Part shown: positions 26,205 through 35,411 of the stretch, piece after piece
How the letters are laid out: the number at the start of each line of letters is the position of its first letter
Numbering within the stretch: the stretch's first letter is position 1
NCBI GenBank assembly: GCA_016124845.1
Contig: WGMW01000033.1
Coordinates: forward strand, 1-64,000
Length of the DNA: 64,000 bases
Reading direction: 5' to 3'
From: Flavobacteriales bacterium
GTDB lineage: Bacteria > Bacteroidota > Bacteroidia > UBA10329
Notes under the pieces: generated by a model
The model's input: the letters and a program-made list of their open reading frames with translations, nothing else
Databases searched by the model: none
Told to the model about the DNA's origin: nothing
Made by a program: the position numbers and the translations under genes

Positions 26205-29200
26205 ATGAGCGAACGTATACTCCGTGCCCTTATGCAGCTTTTTGCCTTGGTAGCCAAGGACGAAAGCTTTTCTGACCGCGGAAGAAAGGTGGTGAAGGTG
26301 TTCCTTGAGCAGCAGCTGAACAAGGAACTCGTTCTGCGTTATCTCGAAACCTTCGATGATTTTTTCCGCGAGTATCACGGTGGTCCCGATGAACAGGACG
26401 AGAAGAAACGGAAGCGTATCTCGCGTTCCTCGGTCAAGATTCTCAAGATCTGCATGGCCATCAATGCCGAGCTGACGCAGAAACAGAAGATCATTGTGCT
26501 GTTCCGTCTGCTGGAGTTCGTCAATTCCGATGGCTCTATTGACGGGCAGGAACTGGATTTTGTGAACACGGTTTCCGACAGTTTCAATATTGATGAGCAG
26601 GAATTTCTTCGCTGCCTGCATTTCGTAAAGGCGAAGCAGTATGATGAGCATGATTCGGAGAACATTCTGGTTATCAGTAATCAGCCAGAGTTAAAACTTG
26701 AACGGTCGCATCATATTTATGCAGAATTACTCCATGGTGAGATTCGGGTACTTAATGTCCAAAGCGTTGGACTCTATGTGTTCCGATATTTTGGTACTGA
26801 AACACTCTTCATTAACGGGCAGCCCGTCAGCTCTGGGCGTGTGAACATTCTCTCGCAAGGCTCGTCTATCCGAACTTCGGGCATCTCGCCCATCTACTAC
26901 AGCAACATCGTCAGCCGCTTTATGCGCGCTACTGTTGACCACGATCTGGTTTTCGAGGTAAAGAACATCGAATTCGTTTTCTCAGGAGGCAAGCAGGGAT
27001 TGCATGAACTGAACTGTCGCGAGCATTCGGGCCAGTTGCTTGGCATTATGGGTGCCAGCGGTGCTGGAAAATCCACACTGCTCAATATTTTGAATGGAAC
27101 CACGGCTCCTACCAAAGGCGCTGTTCGCATCAACGGAATCGATATTTACAAGGAACCAGAGAAGGTTGAAGGGCTCATCGGGTACATCTCGCAGGACGAC
27201 CTGCAGATAGAAGACCTGACAGTTTTCGAGAACCTCTACTACAGCGCCAAACTCTGTTTCGACAATGTGAGCAGTTACAAGCTCACGCGGATGGTGATGA
27301 GTACGCTCAAGAGCCTCGGTCTTCACGAGATCAAGGATCTGAAGGTGGGAAGTCCGCTCAACAAGAAGATAAGCGGTGGGCAGCGCAAGCGTTTGAATAT
27401 TGCGTTGGAGCTTATCCGTGAGCCTTCCATCCTGTTTGTGGATGAACCGACATCGGGGCTTTCTTCCCGCGACAGCGAGAACATTATGGACCTGTTGAAG
27501 GAACTTGCGCTGAAGGGAAAGTTGGTCTATGTGGTCATTCACCAACCATCTTCCGACATCTACAAGATGTTCGATAAGCTGTTGATCCTTGATACAGGCG
27601 GTTTTCCAGTTTACTATGGAAACCCGATCGATGCCATCAGCTACTTCAAGTCGCAGATCAATGATGTGACCAGCGAAGACGTGGAGTGCTTCAATTGTGG
27701 TAACGTCAATCCCGAGCAGGTCTTCAACATCATTGAAGGAAAGGTGTTGGACGAATATGGCCAGCCCACCCAATCGCGGAAGGTGAAACCTGCCGACTGG
27801 AATGAGAAGTTTATCCGTTCGGGAAGAATGGATGCAGAACTTGCCGATTCGGATGGAAAAGGAGGGAAGCTGCCGCCAGTGGCCACCATTCCTTCGCTGT
27901 GGTCACAGTTCAAAGTATTCATTACCAGAGATGTACGCGCCAAATTGGCCGATACGCAGTACATGCTCATCAACTTTTTGGAAACGCCTGTGCTGGCGTT
28001 GATCCTTGCCTCGTTGGTCAGGTACTATGCCAATGATGAAGTGGGCTACATGTTCCGCGAGAACGACAACATTCCCGCCTACATGTTCATGTGCGTGGTG
28101 GTGGCGCTGTTCTTCGGACTTACCGTAAGTGCCGAGGAGATCATCAAGGACCGAAAGATCCTGAAACGGGAGAAGTTCCTGAACCTAAGCCGTTCCAGTT
28201 ACCTCGTGTCCAAGATCATCATCATGTTCTTCATTTCACTGGTGCAAACGCTGGCGTTCGTGCTCATCGGCAATGCCATTCTCGAAATTCAGGGCATGAA
28301 CATGGCGTATTTCCTGGTGCTGTTCTCCACGGCCTGTTTCGCCAACATGCTCGGACTGAACATTTCGGCCAGTTTCCGAAATGCGGTGACCATCTATATC
28401 CTCATTCCGTTCCTTATTATTCCGCAGTTGCTGCTCAGCGGTGTAATCGTTGAGTTCGATAAGTTGAACCCTGGTTTTTCTTCGGACGAGTATGTGCCGT
28501 TCACGGGTGAGATCATGGCCTCCAAATGGGCGTATGAGGCGTTGGCCGTGCATCAGTTCAAGAACAATGCTTATCAGAAGGATCTGTTCGATTACGAAAA
28601 GACCGTCAGTGAGGCCACCTTTCGCAAGGACTATTGGATACCAGAAATGCGCAAGAAGGTGATCACGCTTGGAAATATGCTTCAAAGCGATAGCGTGGAT
28701 CAGGACAAGAAGGAGCTTATTATCCGACTGATACGGAAGGAATTGGCCAAGGAGAATGCGTTCAATTCGGAAGTGCAGTTCAGTAAAGTGGACGAACTCA
28801 CGCCCGAAACGGTCACTCCAAAATTGCTGGAGGAGGTGCGTGACCATTTGGAGCGCCTGCAACGACATTATGTGAAGGTGCGCAACCAGATGGATGCGCA
28901 AAAGGACCGTGTAATCGCATCCAAGGTGAAAACACCTGAAGAACGGGAGGTTTTCAATCGCTTGCGCGATGATTTTTACAATGAAAGTCTGGGCGACCTT
29001 GTGCTCAATAGCAGCGATTTCTATCGCATCATTGAACGCGATGACAAGCTCATTCAGCGCTTGCACCCGATCTATCAGGATCCGATGGGAAGCGTATTCC
29101 TCCGCTCGCATTTCTTCGCGCCACGCAAGAATCTCTTCGGAATGTACATCGATACGTATTGGGCCAATGTGGCCGTTATCTGGCTCATGTCCATCTTTTT

Positions 29201-29297
29201 GATGATCACGCTCTATTTCGATGCACTGTCCAAATTTCTCGCTTGGATGGATCACACATTCGACCGCCTGAAGGAAATGCTTCCGAAAAGGGGCTGA
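26205..29297 (+). CDS. TerB-like / ABCG-type ABC transporter fusion (ATPase plus permease)
   Basis: A 1030-residue half-transporter. Residues 1-145 are a helical TerB-like domain (LMQLFALVAKDESFSDRGRK, FVNSDGSIDGQELDFV). Residues 150-240 are a beta region that may be FHA-like. The ABC ATPase follows: Walker A GASGAGKST near 282-290, signature ISGGQRKR near 388, Walker B LFVDEPTSG near 410, then an H-loop histidine. A permease with about five helices lies at 587-750, then a long soluble helical insert (about 780-980) and a last helix near 987-1008. It resembles ABCG-type exporters of Bacteroidota. Substrate unknown. The TerB-like start suggests envelope-stress or metal sensing. Confidence 0.85.
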   Translation: MSERILRALMQLFALVAKDESFSDRGRKVVKVFLEQQLNKELVLRYLETFDDFFREYHGGPDEQDEKKRKRISRSSVKILKICMAINAELTQKQKIIVLFRLLEFVNSDGSIDGQELDFVNTVSDSFNIDEQEFLRCLHFVKAKQYDEHDSENILVISNQPELKLERSHHIYAELLHGEIRVLNVQSVGLYVFRYFGTETLFINGQPVSSGRVNILSQGSSIRTSGISPIYYSNIVSRFMRATVDHDLVFEVKNIEFVFSGGKQGLHELNCREHSGQLLGIMGASGAGKSTLLNILNGTTAPTKGAVRINGIDIYKEPEKVEGLIGYISQDDLQIEDLTVFENLYYSAKLCFDNVSSYKLTRMVMSTLKSLGLHEIKDLKVGSPLNKKISGGQRKRLNIALELIREPSILFVDEPTSGLSSRDSENIMDLLKELALKGKLVYVVIHQPSSDIYKMFDKLLILDTGGFPVYYGNPIDAISYFKSQINDVTSEDVECFNCGNVNPEQVFNIIEGKVLDEYGQPTQSRKVKPADWNEKFIRSGRMDAELADSDGKGGKLPPVATIPSLWSQFKVFITRDVRAKLADTQYMLINFLETPVLALILASLVRYYANDEVGYMFRENDNIPAYMFMCVVVALFFGLTVSAEEIIKDRKILKREKFLNLSRSSYLVSKIIIMFFISLVQTLAFVLIGNAILEIQGMNMAYFLVLFSTACFANMLGLNISASFRNAVTIYILIPFLIIPQLLLSGVIVEFDKLNPGFSSDEYVPFTGEIMASKWAYEALAVHQFKNNAYQKDLFDYEKTVSEATFRKDYWIPEMRKKVITLGNMLQSDSVDQDKKELIIRLIRKELAKENAFNSEVQFSKVDELTPETVTPKLLEEVRDHLERLQRHYVKVRNQMDAQKDRVIASKVKTPEEREVFNRLRDDFYNESLGDLVLNSSDFYRIIERDDKLIQRLHPIYQDPMGSVFLRSHFFAPRKNLFGMYIDTYWANVAVIWLMSIFLMITLYFDALSKFLAWMDHTFDRLKEMLPKRG

Positions 29298-29373
29298 TCC
29301 CAACCAATTTCACAGTTATTTGCTTTGACGCGCAGAGAGCGGTCTCCGCAACGCCAACCGCATTGCCTTTGGC

Positions 29374-29499
29374 TTTGCGGACACTCCTTTTGACCTTGCG
29401 GACGATGCCGCTGGCTTTGCGGAGCGCGCCCTTGATATTGCGGACTGACCTTCTGAAACTGCTGATGGAATCGCCAGATGTGCGGAGGATTCATTCAGC
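29374..29499. repeat. Phased 21-bp array with TTGCGGA core (6 units)
   Basis: The 403-bp gap 29298-29700 has no supported gene. Within it TTGCGGA (or close variants) starts at exact 21-bp steps: 29374, 29395, 29416, 29437, 29458 (degenerate) and 29479. The rest of each unit varies, with TGA or similar near its end. Any frame through it encodes heptapeptide repeats (for example LALRTLL, LTLRTMP, LALRSAP), so shadow frames look open. It lies upstream of the penicillin-acylase-type gene. Confidence 0.75.
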
Positions 29500-29700
29500 A
29501 TATCTAATGGTTCAATTGCATCACATCATGCTACATTTCCTGTTGCTGACAGAACTTTTGCATTGGCTGACCGCGCCTTACACTTTCATTCATGTCTCTT
29601 TCATATTCATTTAATGTTGTTGAGCTGGAAAAAGCGCTGCATGCATACTATTTTTGAAGAGCCGTAGTTAATGCGGCATCAACCCTAATTCTTACGGCTT

Positions 29701-31806
29701 ATGAAAGGCAGAATTTCGGGTCTCATTCTGGGGCTCATCACGCTTTGCGCTACCATCGCGCAAGCACAGATAGACATTAACAACATTGAAATTGTACGCG
29801 ACAAATGGGGCGTGCCGCACATCTTCGGCAAGACCGATGCGGATGCGGCCTACGGACTGGCGTGGGCAACCTGCGAAGACGATTTCAATACCGTTCAGCA
29901 ACTGCTGCTGGCAGCCAACGGAAGGCTGGGAGAAGTGACGGGAAAGGACGGGGCGTTGCTCGATTTCATGGGAAAGATCACCCGTGTTTCGGAAGAGGTT
30001 GAAAACCGCTGGGATGGCGCATTCTCGGACCATTACCTCAAATACCTGGATGCATACTCTGCGGGGCTGAACCGATTTGCTGAAACGCATGCAGACGAGA
30101 TTCTGCGCAAAGGGCTGTTCCCGATCTCATCCAAGGATATTGTGAAGGCCAACACGCTTACATTGGTGTTCCTTACCAGCGTTTACATCGAGATACAGCA
30201 GATATTTACGCGTTCCATCTCGCTCTACGAGCGGAATGTGAAGTACACGGGAAACCTGCCTGATGGTTCGAATGCGCTGGCGTTCAATGGCAACAAAACG
30301 GCCAACGGACACACGTATCTGGCGGTCAACTCGCACCAGCCGTTGCAAGGGCTGTTTTCGTGGTATGAGGCGCATCTGGTCAGCGAGGAAGGGTTGAACA
30401 TCTTGGGAGGAACATTCCCTGGTGGTGCCAACATTTTCCACGGAGTGAATGAACACTTGGGCTGGGCGGCCACACTCAACCATCCCGATCTGTGCGATGT
30501 GTACAAACTGGAAATGCATCCGCACAAAAAACTCCTTTATAAGTTTGATGATGGTTACGAGAAGTTGGTGCCGTTCAAGGCCACGGTGAAGGTGAAGGTC
30601 GGGCCGTTCCGAATTCCCATCACTAAGAAGTTCTACCGCAGCAAGCACGGCACGGTGATCCGTAACAAGGACGGTTTCTATGCCATCCGTTTTCCTGCCA
30701 ACATGGATCTGGCGGGTACCGAACAACTGTATTACATGAACAAGGCCACCAATTTGGAGGAATACAATGCGGCCATGGCCATGGGGCATTTCCCTGGGAC
30801 CAATAATATTTATGCCGATGGCGAGGGAAACATCCAGTACATGAGTTTGGGCAAATTCCCCTATCGCGATTCGTCTTACAATTGGTTGAATGTACTTCCT
30901 GGAAACACTTCGTATACGCTTTGGGAAGAGAAATTCCATCCCGTTTCGGAATTGGCAACCTACCTTAATCCAGAATGCGGCTATCTGTACAACACCAATG
31001 GAACGCCTTTTTTCGCCACCGCTCCCGAAGAGAATCTGAAAGCGGCCGATTTCGACCCCACGTTCGGGTATCAGGATGAAAGCAGGATCAACAACCGCGC
31101 TATCCGTGCGCAGGAACTCATCTCTGGTTTCGGAAAAATGACCTGGGAGGATTTCAAGACGGTGAAGTACGATAAGAAGTACAATGAGGAAATGCGCGGT
31201 TACAACATCAATAACATGTGGATGCTGGACAGCATTGACGTGGAAAAATATCCCGATCTGAAGGAATCTTTTGAGGTGATCCGCGCTTGGGACCACGTGG
31301 CCGATGTGGATGACAGGGAAGCCACCTTATTGGTTTTCACCTTCAACAATATCATGGATATGATCCTCTCGAAGGGGTTGACCTACAACTCCAATGCATT
31401 GACCGAAGAGCAATATGTGGAGGCCGTACGTAAGGCCACCAAGCACATGAAGAAGTATTTCGGGTCGCTGCGCGTGCGGTTGGGAGATGTGCAGAAACAC
31501 GTGCGTGGAGATGTGGTGCTGGATGTGGGCCGTGCGCCAGAGGTGCTTGCGGCCAACATCACGCGACCTTACAAGAAAGGACTGCTCCGAACGTTCGTGG
31601 GCGATTCTTACATCATGCTCATCGACTTCGGAAAGGACGGCAAGCCGATCATCAACACCATCAATGCTTACGGCACGTCAACGCATCCAGATAGTCCGCA
31701 TTACACCGATCAGATGGAAATGTTCGTGGCCGAAAAGACCAAGCCGATGACCTTGGACAGACAGAAGATCTACGAGGGAGCCGAGAAGATCTATCATCCG
31801 CAGTAG
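29701..31806 (+). CDS. Penicillin acylase-family (Ntn) hydrolase, periplasmic
   Basis: Signal peptide MKGRISGLILGLITLCATIAQAQ. The alpha chain begins INNIEIVRDKWGVPHIFGKTD and AYGLAWATCEDDF, both family hallmarks. The predicted autocleavage site is G189-S190 (LPDGSNALAF), making S190 the N-terminal nucleophile of the beta chain. VNSHQPL, GGTFPGGANIFHG and GWAATLNHPD follow. The family includes penicillin, cephalosporin, aculeacin and N-acyl-homoserine-lactone acylases. The substrate here cannot be decided, though quorum-signal or lipopeptide hydrolysis is plausible. At 701 residues it is within the family range. Confidence 0.9.
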   Translation: MKGRISGLILGLITLCATIAQAQIDINNIEIVRDKWGVPHIFGKTDADAAYGLAWATCEDDFNTVQQLLLAANGRLGEVTGKDGALLDFMGKITRVSEEVENRWDGAFSDHYLKYLDAYSAGLNRFAETHADEILRKGLFPISSKDIVKANTLTLVFLTSVYIEIQQIFTRSISLYERNVKYTGNLPDGSNALAFNGNKTANGHTYLAVNSHQPLQGLFSWYEAHLVSEEGLNILGGTFPGGANIFHGVNEHLGWAATLNHPDLCDVYKLEMHPHKKLLYKFDDGYEKLVPFKATVKVKVGPFRIPITKKFYRSKHGTVIRNKDGFYAIRFPANMDLAGTEQLYYMNKATNLEEYNAAMAMGHFPGTNNIYADGEGNIQYMSLGKFPYRDSSYNWLNVLPGNTSYTLWEEKFHPVSELATYLNPECGYLYNTNGTPFFATAPEENLKAADFDPTFGYQDESRINNRAIRAQELISGFGKMTWEDFKTVKYDKKYNEEMRGYNINNMWMLDSIDVEKYPDLKESFEVIRAWDHVADVDDREATLLVFTFNNIMDMILSKGLTYNSNALTEEQYVEAVRKATKHMKKYFGSLRVRLGDVQKHVRGDVVLDVGRAPEVLAANITRPYKKGLLRTFVGDSYIMLIDFGKDGKPIINTINAYGTSTHPDSPHYTDQMEMFVAEKTKPMTLDRQKIYEGAEKIYHPQ

Positions 31807-31809
31807 CAA

Positions 31810-32403
31810 TTACTTCAGTAAAACATTTTCGATGGAAAGGAAGAGGCCAGATGCTTCTTCCTTTTCTTTTTCAGGCATTTCAATTTCCCACTTGCAATCC
31901 ATGCCGAAATCTTGATGCTTGATGTTCCAGCCATGCTGGCGGATAATGCGTTCCACATCGCCAATGCTCGAATGCTGGAACTGTAATCTGATGATGGCGG
32001 TAGGAATTCTTTCCACCACAGCGGCCTTTTCCAGCGCGTCTTTCGCAGCTTCCTTGTAGGCATTTATCAGTCCCGAAACGCCCAGTTTTGTGCCTCCGAA
32101 ATAGCGTACCACGGCCACCAATGTGTTGGTCACATCCTTGCTTTTTATCTGGTTGAGAATGGGTAGCCCCGCAGAGCCGTTGGGTTCGCCATCATCGTTG
32201 GCGCGATAGTCGTTGCCATCTGTTCCCAACTGATAGGCGTAACAGACGTGTCTTGCAGATGGATGCTCAACACGCAATCGGTCCAAAAGCGGTTTCACAT
32301 CATCTACGTTTGTGATAGGAAAAGCGTAGGCAATGAACTTGGAACCTCGGTCTTTGAAAAGCCCTTCGGTCGGTTGGGAAATGGTGCGGAATGCCTGCGA
32401 CAT
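31810..32403 (-). CDS. YigZ/IMPACT-family protein
   Basis: A UPF0029 N-terminal domain with the signature GEPNGSAGLPILNQI and VVRYFGGTKLGVSGLINAYKEAA, and a small ferredoxin-like C-terminal domain. Length 197, normal for the family. The eukaryotic homologue IMPACT acts on translation control; the bacterial function is unclear. It converges with the acylase gene with 3 bp between stops. Confidence 0.9.
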   Translation of the reverse strand: MSQAFRTISQPTEGLFKDRGSKFIAYAFPITNVDDVKPLLDRLRVEHPSARHVCYAYQLGTDGNDYRANDDGEPNGSAGLPILNQIKSKDVTNTLVAVVRYFGGTKLGVSGLINAYKEAAKDALEKAAVVERIPTAIIRLQFQHSSIGDVERIIRQHGWNIKHQDFGMDCKWEIEMPEKEKEEASGLFLSIENVLLK

Positions 32404-32475
32404 GGGTTATAGATAGAAACGATTTGATGTAATGAGAGAAGCATAACTTTTCGAGAGCGTTCTTCCATAATTCTT

Positions 32476-32907
32476 TCACTCCTCTGAATCCGTTGAATCA
32501 TACCTGTAAATGTCCACGTCTAATATGGTACCTGTTCTACATAAAAATTCAATTGTACTTAGACTATGTCGAAGCTCTGGTGTTGATACTTCAGGGTTAG
32601 TATCAATGTACAGCACAATTTCAAGAACAGAATATAAATCGAATTCGTTCTTTAACTGATTGATTGTTTCGATTTTTTCGTTCAGATGACTAATGATTTT
32701 ACCGACCAGTTTGTCAATCGGAAGTGGTTCGGCCACTCCTTGAGTGGAAAGTTCCCAACAAGAGTAGCCCATAAATGGGTTGTATTTCCCTTTGTCTCCT
32801 TTCTTCCAACAATTTGTCGGTTCAATACCCAATCTTTTCGTCAACTCGTTTGGGTCAAAGTCAGCACCTTTCAGTACAAAATAAACGTTCGGTTCATTTG
32901 TTTTCAT
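32476..32907 (-). CDS. DUF4279-type cytoplasmic protein
   Basis: The ATG at 32907 (MKTNEPNVYFVL) is chosen; earlier codons overlap the SpoIIE gene's tail region. The sequence FVLKGADFDPNELTKRLGIEPTNCWKKGD and SCWELSTQG fits DUF4279, whose members often occur singly near toxin-like or immunity genes. The acidic C-terminus ends STDSEE. Function is unknown. It lies downstream of and on the same strand as the phosphatase gene (39 bp gap). Confidence 0.7.
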   Translation of the reverse strand: MKTNEPNVYFVLKGADFDPNELTKRLGIEPTNCWKKGDKGKYNPFMGYSCWELSTQGVAEPLPIDKLVGKIISHLNEKIETINQLKNEFDLYSVLEIVLYIDTNPEVSTPELRHSLSTIEFLCRTGTILDVDIYRYDSTDSEE

Positions 32908-32946
32908 TATGGATTTCTGAGATGAAAATAGAGCGTTCACATTTAC

Positions 32947-34995
32947 TTAAATCGTCAGCCCGATCAGGCTCACATCATCGATCTGTTCGCTTGGGCCTTT
33001 CCATTCCAGATAGAACGATTCCAGCGAATGAAGATCATTGTTTGCTACTGCTTGTAGCAGAACGTTGCGGAGCTTTCGGATGCCCAGCTTCTTATCATTC
33101 GGCCCACCGAACTGATCGGCATAGCCATCAGAAAACACAAAGAGCGTGTCGCCTTTTTCGAGCGTCAACTCATGGTCGGTGAACGGACCTGCGTCAAAGA
33201 ATCCACCGATGCTTCTGCGGTCGGCCTTCACCTCAAACACATTCCAGCCGTCCTGACCTTCTTTTAGCGTGCAGTTGGCAATCTCTGTTCGTTTGGAAAC
33301 GAGGAGGAGCGGATTGTGCGCACCTGCAAAGGTCAGCTGCTTTTGGTCTTTGGAAATGGCGAAAAGCGCAATGTCCATTCCATCGCGCACGCTGCCACCG
33401 CTCTTCTCAAACTGTTCCTCAATATGATCGCTCAGGCTTTGCAGAATCTCTGATGGTTTGGAAAGCTGGTTCTCACGTACGGCCTTGTTCAATCCTTGGT
33501 AGCCGACCATGCTCACCATCGCGCCAGGCACACCATGACCTGTGCAATCGGCCACGGCCACAAAGGTCTTTCCGTTGGCCTCTTCCAACCAGTAGAAATC
33601 TCCCGAAACGATATCCTTCGGTCGATAGAGAATGAAGTGTCGGTCGAATCTTCCTTCAAACGCTGCATGTTTGGGCAGAATGGCGTGCTGTAACTGTTGC
33701 GCGTAGCGGATGCTGTCCGTAATGTGCTCGTTCTTCTCTTCAATAACGGCCTTCTGTTCGGTGATCTCCGAATTCATCTTCTCCAGCAGTTCATTGTCGC
33801 GCTGCTTGCTGCGGTAATTGCTGAACAGCACGAAGAACAGGATCAGCGCCATCATCCCAATGCCGATGGAAGCATTGCTCAACTGGCGTTGTCTGTTCAG
33901 TTCTGCTTCGGCCAGTTCTTTCTGATGTGCAATTTCAGATTCGATGCGCATGCGCTCCTTCTCGTGTTCAAAACGCTGACGCAGCAGTGAGATGTCATTC
34001 TCCAGATTGTATCTGTGCACGCTATCCGTATAATTGAAATATTGCTGCCAGTACTGTTGTGCCTTTGCGCCATCCTTCAGTCCGATGTACGCATCTCCCA
34101 AACACTTGCATGACGGGCCTTCCCATTCCAACTGGTGTTGTTGCGAAAGCTCCAAAGCCTCTTGACAATATTTCTTGGCCTTGGAATACTGTTTCGTTGC
34201 CGCAGCATCTTGGCCAATGTTTCCCAGCACCATGGCCTCGCCCCAAGCGTTTTCCTTCTTGCTGTAAATGGCCAAGGCTGCCTGATAGAGCGAATCGGCC
34301 TTGGCGTACATGAATTGCTTGGATGCAATGGTGCCAAGGAGGTTGAGCGCCTGCGCCTGACCGAGTTCATTTCCATACTTCCTGCGTATCTCGAAACACT
34401 TTTGGGCGTACGAAGCGGCTTTCCCGTACTCAGCTTTCTTCTTGTAGATGAGGGCAACGTTGTTCCACGTGTTGCCCATCAATCTCGGAATGCTGAGTTT
34501 GGTAGCGATGTCCAGACATTGCAGATGGAAGTCCAAGGCTTTGTCGTCTTCGCCCTGCTCCTCGTAGAGAATACCGATGTTCCCAAGAATGGAACCCATC
34601 AATCCAGAATCTGGGATGCTCTTGGCCATTTCCAAGGCATTGAGGAAATGGTCAACTGCCGTGTTCTTATCGCCCAGCCCTTGGTAATTCAACCCAAGGT
34701 TGTTCAGCGAATAGGCGATGCCATCCTTGTAGTCGATTTGTTTGCGGATGTCAAGTGCCTTGCCATGGGCTTGAATGGCAGCAGAATAATCCGCCTTCAC
34801 CCAATTGGCGATGCCGATGACCTCAAACGCATTCGATCGGATTTGCTTGGAGGTGTCGGTTTCTATGACCTGCTCAGCCAGTTGAATGGCAGAGTCGGGA
34901 TAGAAATTCTGCACCGAAATGGCCTGTTGCAAAAGTGCATTCTGGCCAAGGCCGAAAAGGGGTAAAAGGCATAGAAAGGTCAACCATTTCTTCAC
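32947..34995 (-). CDS. TPR-membrane-SpoIIE serine phosphatase
   Basis: Signal/anchor MKKWLTFLCLLPLFGLGQ, then about seven TPR motifs (residues 20-330; for example AYSLNNLGLNYQGLGDKNTA, NTWNNVALIYKKKAEYGKAA), a coiled coil (ERMRIESEIAHQKELAEAEL), one membrane helix (IGIGMMALILFFVLFSNY) and a cytoplasmic PP2C/SpoIIE domain (DIVSGDFYWLEEANGKTFVAVADCTGHGVPGAMVSM with metal-binding aspartates). It should sense an extracytoplasmic signal through the TPRs and dephosphorylate a STAS antagonist, possibly the one at 18402. Divergent to the kinase at 35412. Confidence 0.9.
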   Translation of the reverse strand: MKKWLTFLCLLPLFGLGQNALLQQAISVQNFYPDSAIQLAEQVIETDTSKQIRSNAFEVIGIANWVKADYSAAIQAHGKALDIRKQIDYKDGIAYSLNNLGLNYQGLGDKNTAVDHFLNALEMAKSIPDSGLMGSILGNIGILYEEQGEDDKALDFHLQCLDIATKLSIPRLMGNTWNNVALIYKKKAEYGKAASYAQKCFEIRRKYGNELGQAQALNLLGTIASKQFMYAKADSLYQAALAIYSKKENAWGEAMVLGNIGQDAAATKQYSKAKKYCQEALELSQQHQLEWEGPSCKCLGDAYIGLKDGAKAQQYWQQYFNYTDSVHRYNLENDISLLRQRFEHEKERMRIESEIAHQKELAEAELNRQRQLSNASIGIGMMALILFFVLFSNYRSKQRDNELLEKMNSEITEQKAVIEEKNEHITDSIRYAQQLQHAILPKHAAFEGRFDRHFILYRPKDIVSGDFYWLEEANGKTFVAVADCTGHGVPGAMVSMVGYQGLNKAVRENQLSKPSEILQSLSDHIEEQFEKSGGSVRDGMDIALFAISKDQKQLTFAGAHNPLLLVSKRTEIANCTLKEGQDGWNVFEVKADRRSIGGFFDAGPFTDHELTLEKGDTLFVFSDGYADQFGGPNDKKLGIRKLRNVLLQAVANNDLHSLESFYLEWKGPSEQIDDVSLIGLTI

Positions 34996-35054
34996 TCTGT
35001 GAAGCTACCGATTTCCTCGCTAAACACTTATGCTCGGTGTTCGGTCTTGAATCA

Positions 35055-35322
35055 GGTTATTGAGTTATTGGTTATTTTAAGGTCACGCCATAATAACCCA
35101 AAACGATTATCCCCAAAGTGACCCTGAACTATTCAGTTGGGGAATTGGTACGCTGAATACGGATGACTCAATAACTAATAACAGCCAAACCAAGGAAGCA
35201 TCTCACATCTCTTGAGATTCCTCACTCGCTCGGAATGACAGAACCATCGGACTCTGCCTCATACATAACGCTTCGATAGCTCTGCGTACGATCATCTCCC
35301 AATAACGAATAACTCAATAACC
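35055..35322. repeat. Inverted repeat in the SpoIIE-kinase divergent spacer
   Basis: The 416-bp spacer 34996-35411 holds no gene. GGTTATTGAGTTATT (35055-35069) is exactly inverted as AATAACTCAATAACC (35308-35322), 238 bp apart, and a related copy lies near 35166. A CTCGGAATGACA-type dispersed repeat is at about 35200-35246. Upstream of the kinase is the LytTR box described separately. Confidence 0.55.
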
Positions 35323-35337
35323 GATTAGCGATGCTTG

Positions 35338-35366
35338 CACTTATTACCGTATCTATTACAGTTATT
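35338..35366 (+). promoter_or_regulatory. LytTR-type operator upstream of the kinase gene
   Basis: CACTTATT (35338-35345) and CAGTTATT (35359-35366) are direct repeats exactly 21 bp apart. The same pair occurs at 38048 and 40053. LytTR regulators bind paired 9-bp direct repeats about two helical turns apart. A possible -7 element TAATTCTG follows at 35391. Confidence 0.65.
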
Positions 35367-35411
35367 ACGCGTAAGCGCATCCGCAACCTCTAATTCTGCA
35401 ACTTCAAGTTG

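Noticed and set aside
29159-29614. Open frame of 151 codons with heptapeptide repeats after the ABC transporter
   Set aside because: It overlaps the 3' end of the transporter in another frame and owes its openness to the 21-bp array, which leaves all frames open. No signal, domain or start site supports it.
35055-35322. The 15-bp inverted repeat as ends of a mobile element
   Set aside because: There is no transposase between the arms and no target duplication. Related ATTGAGTTATT text is also present between them, so it is probably just repeated intergenic text.
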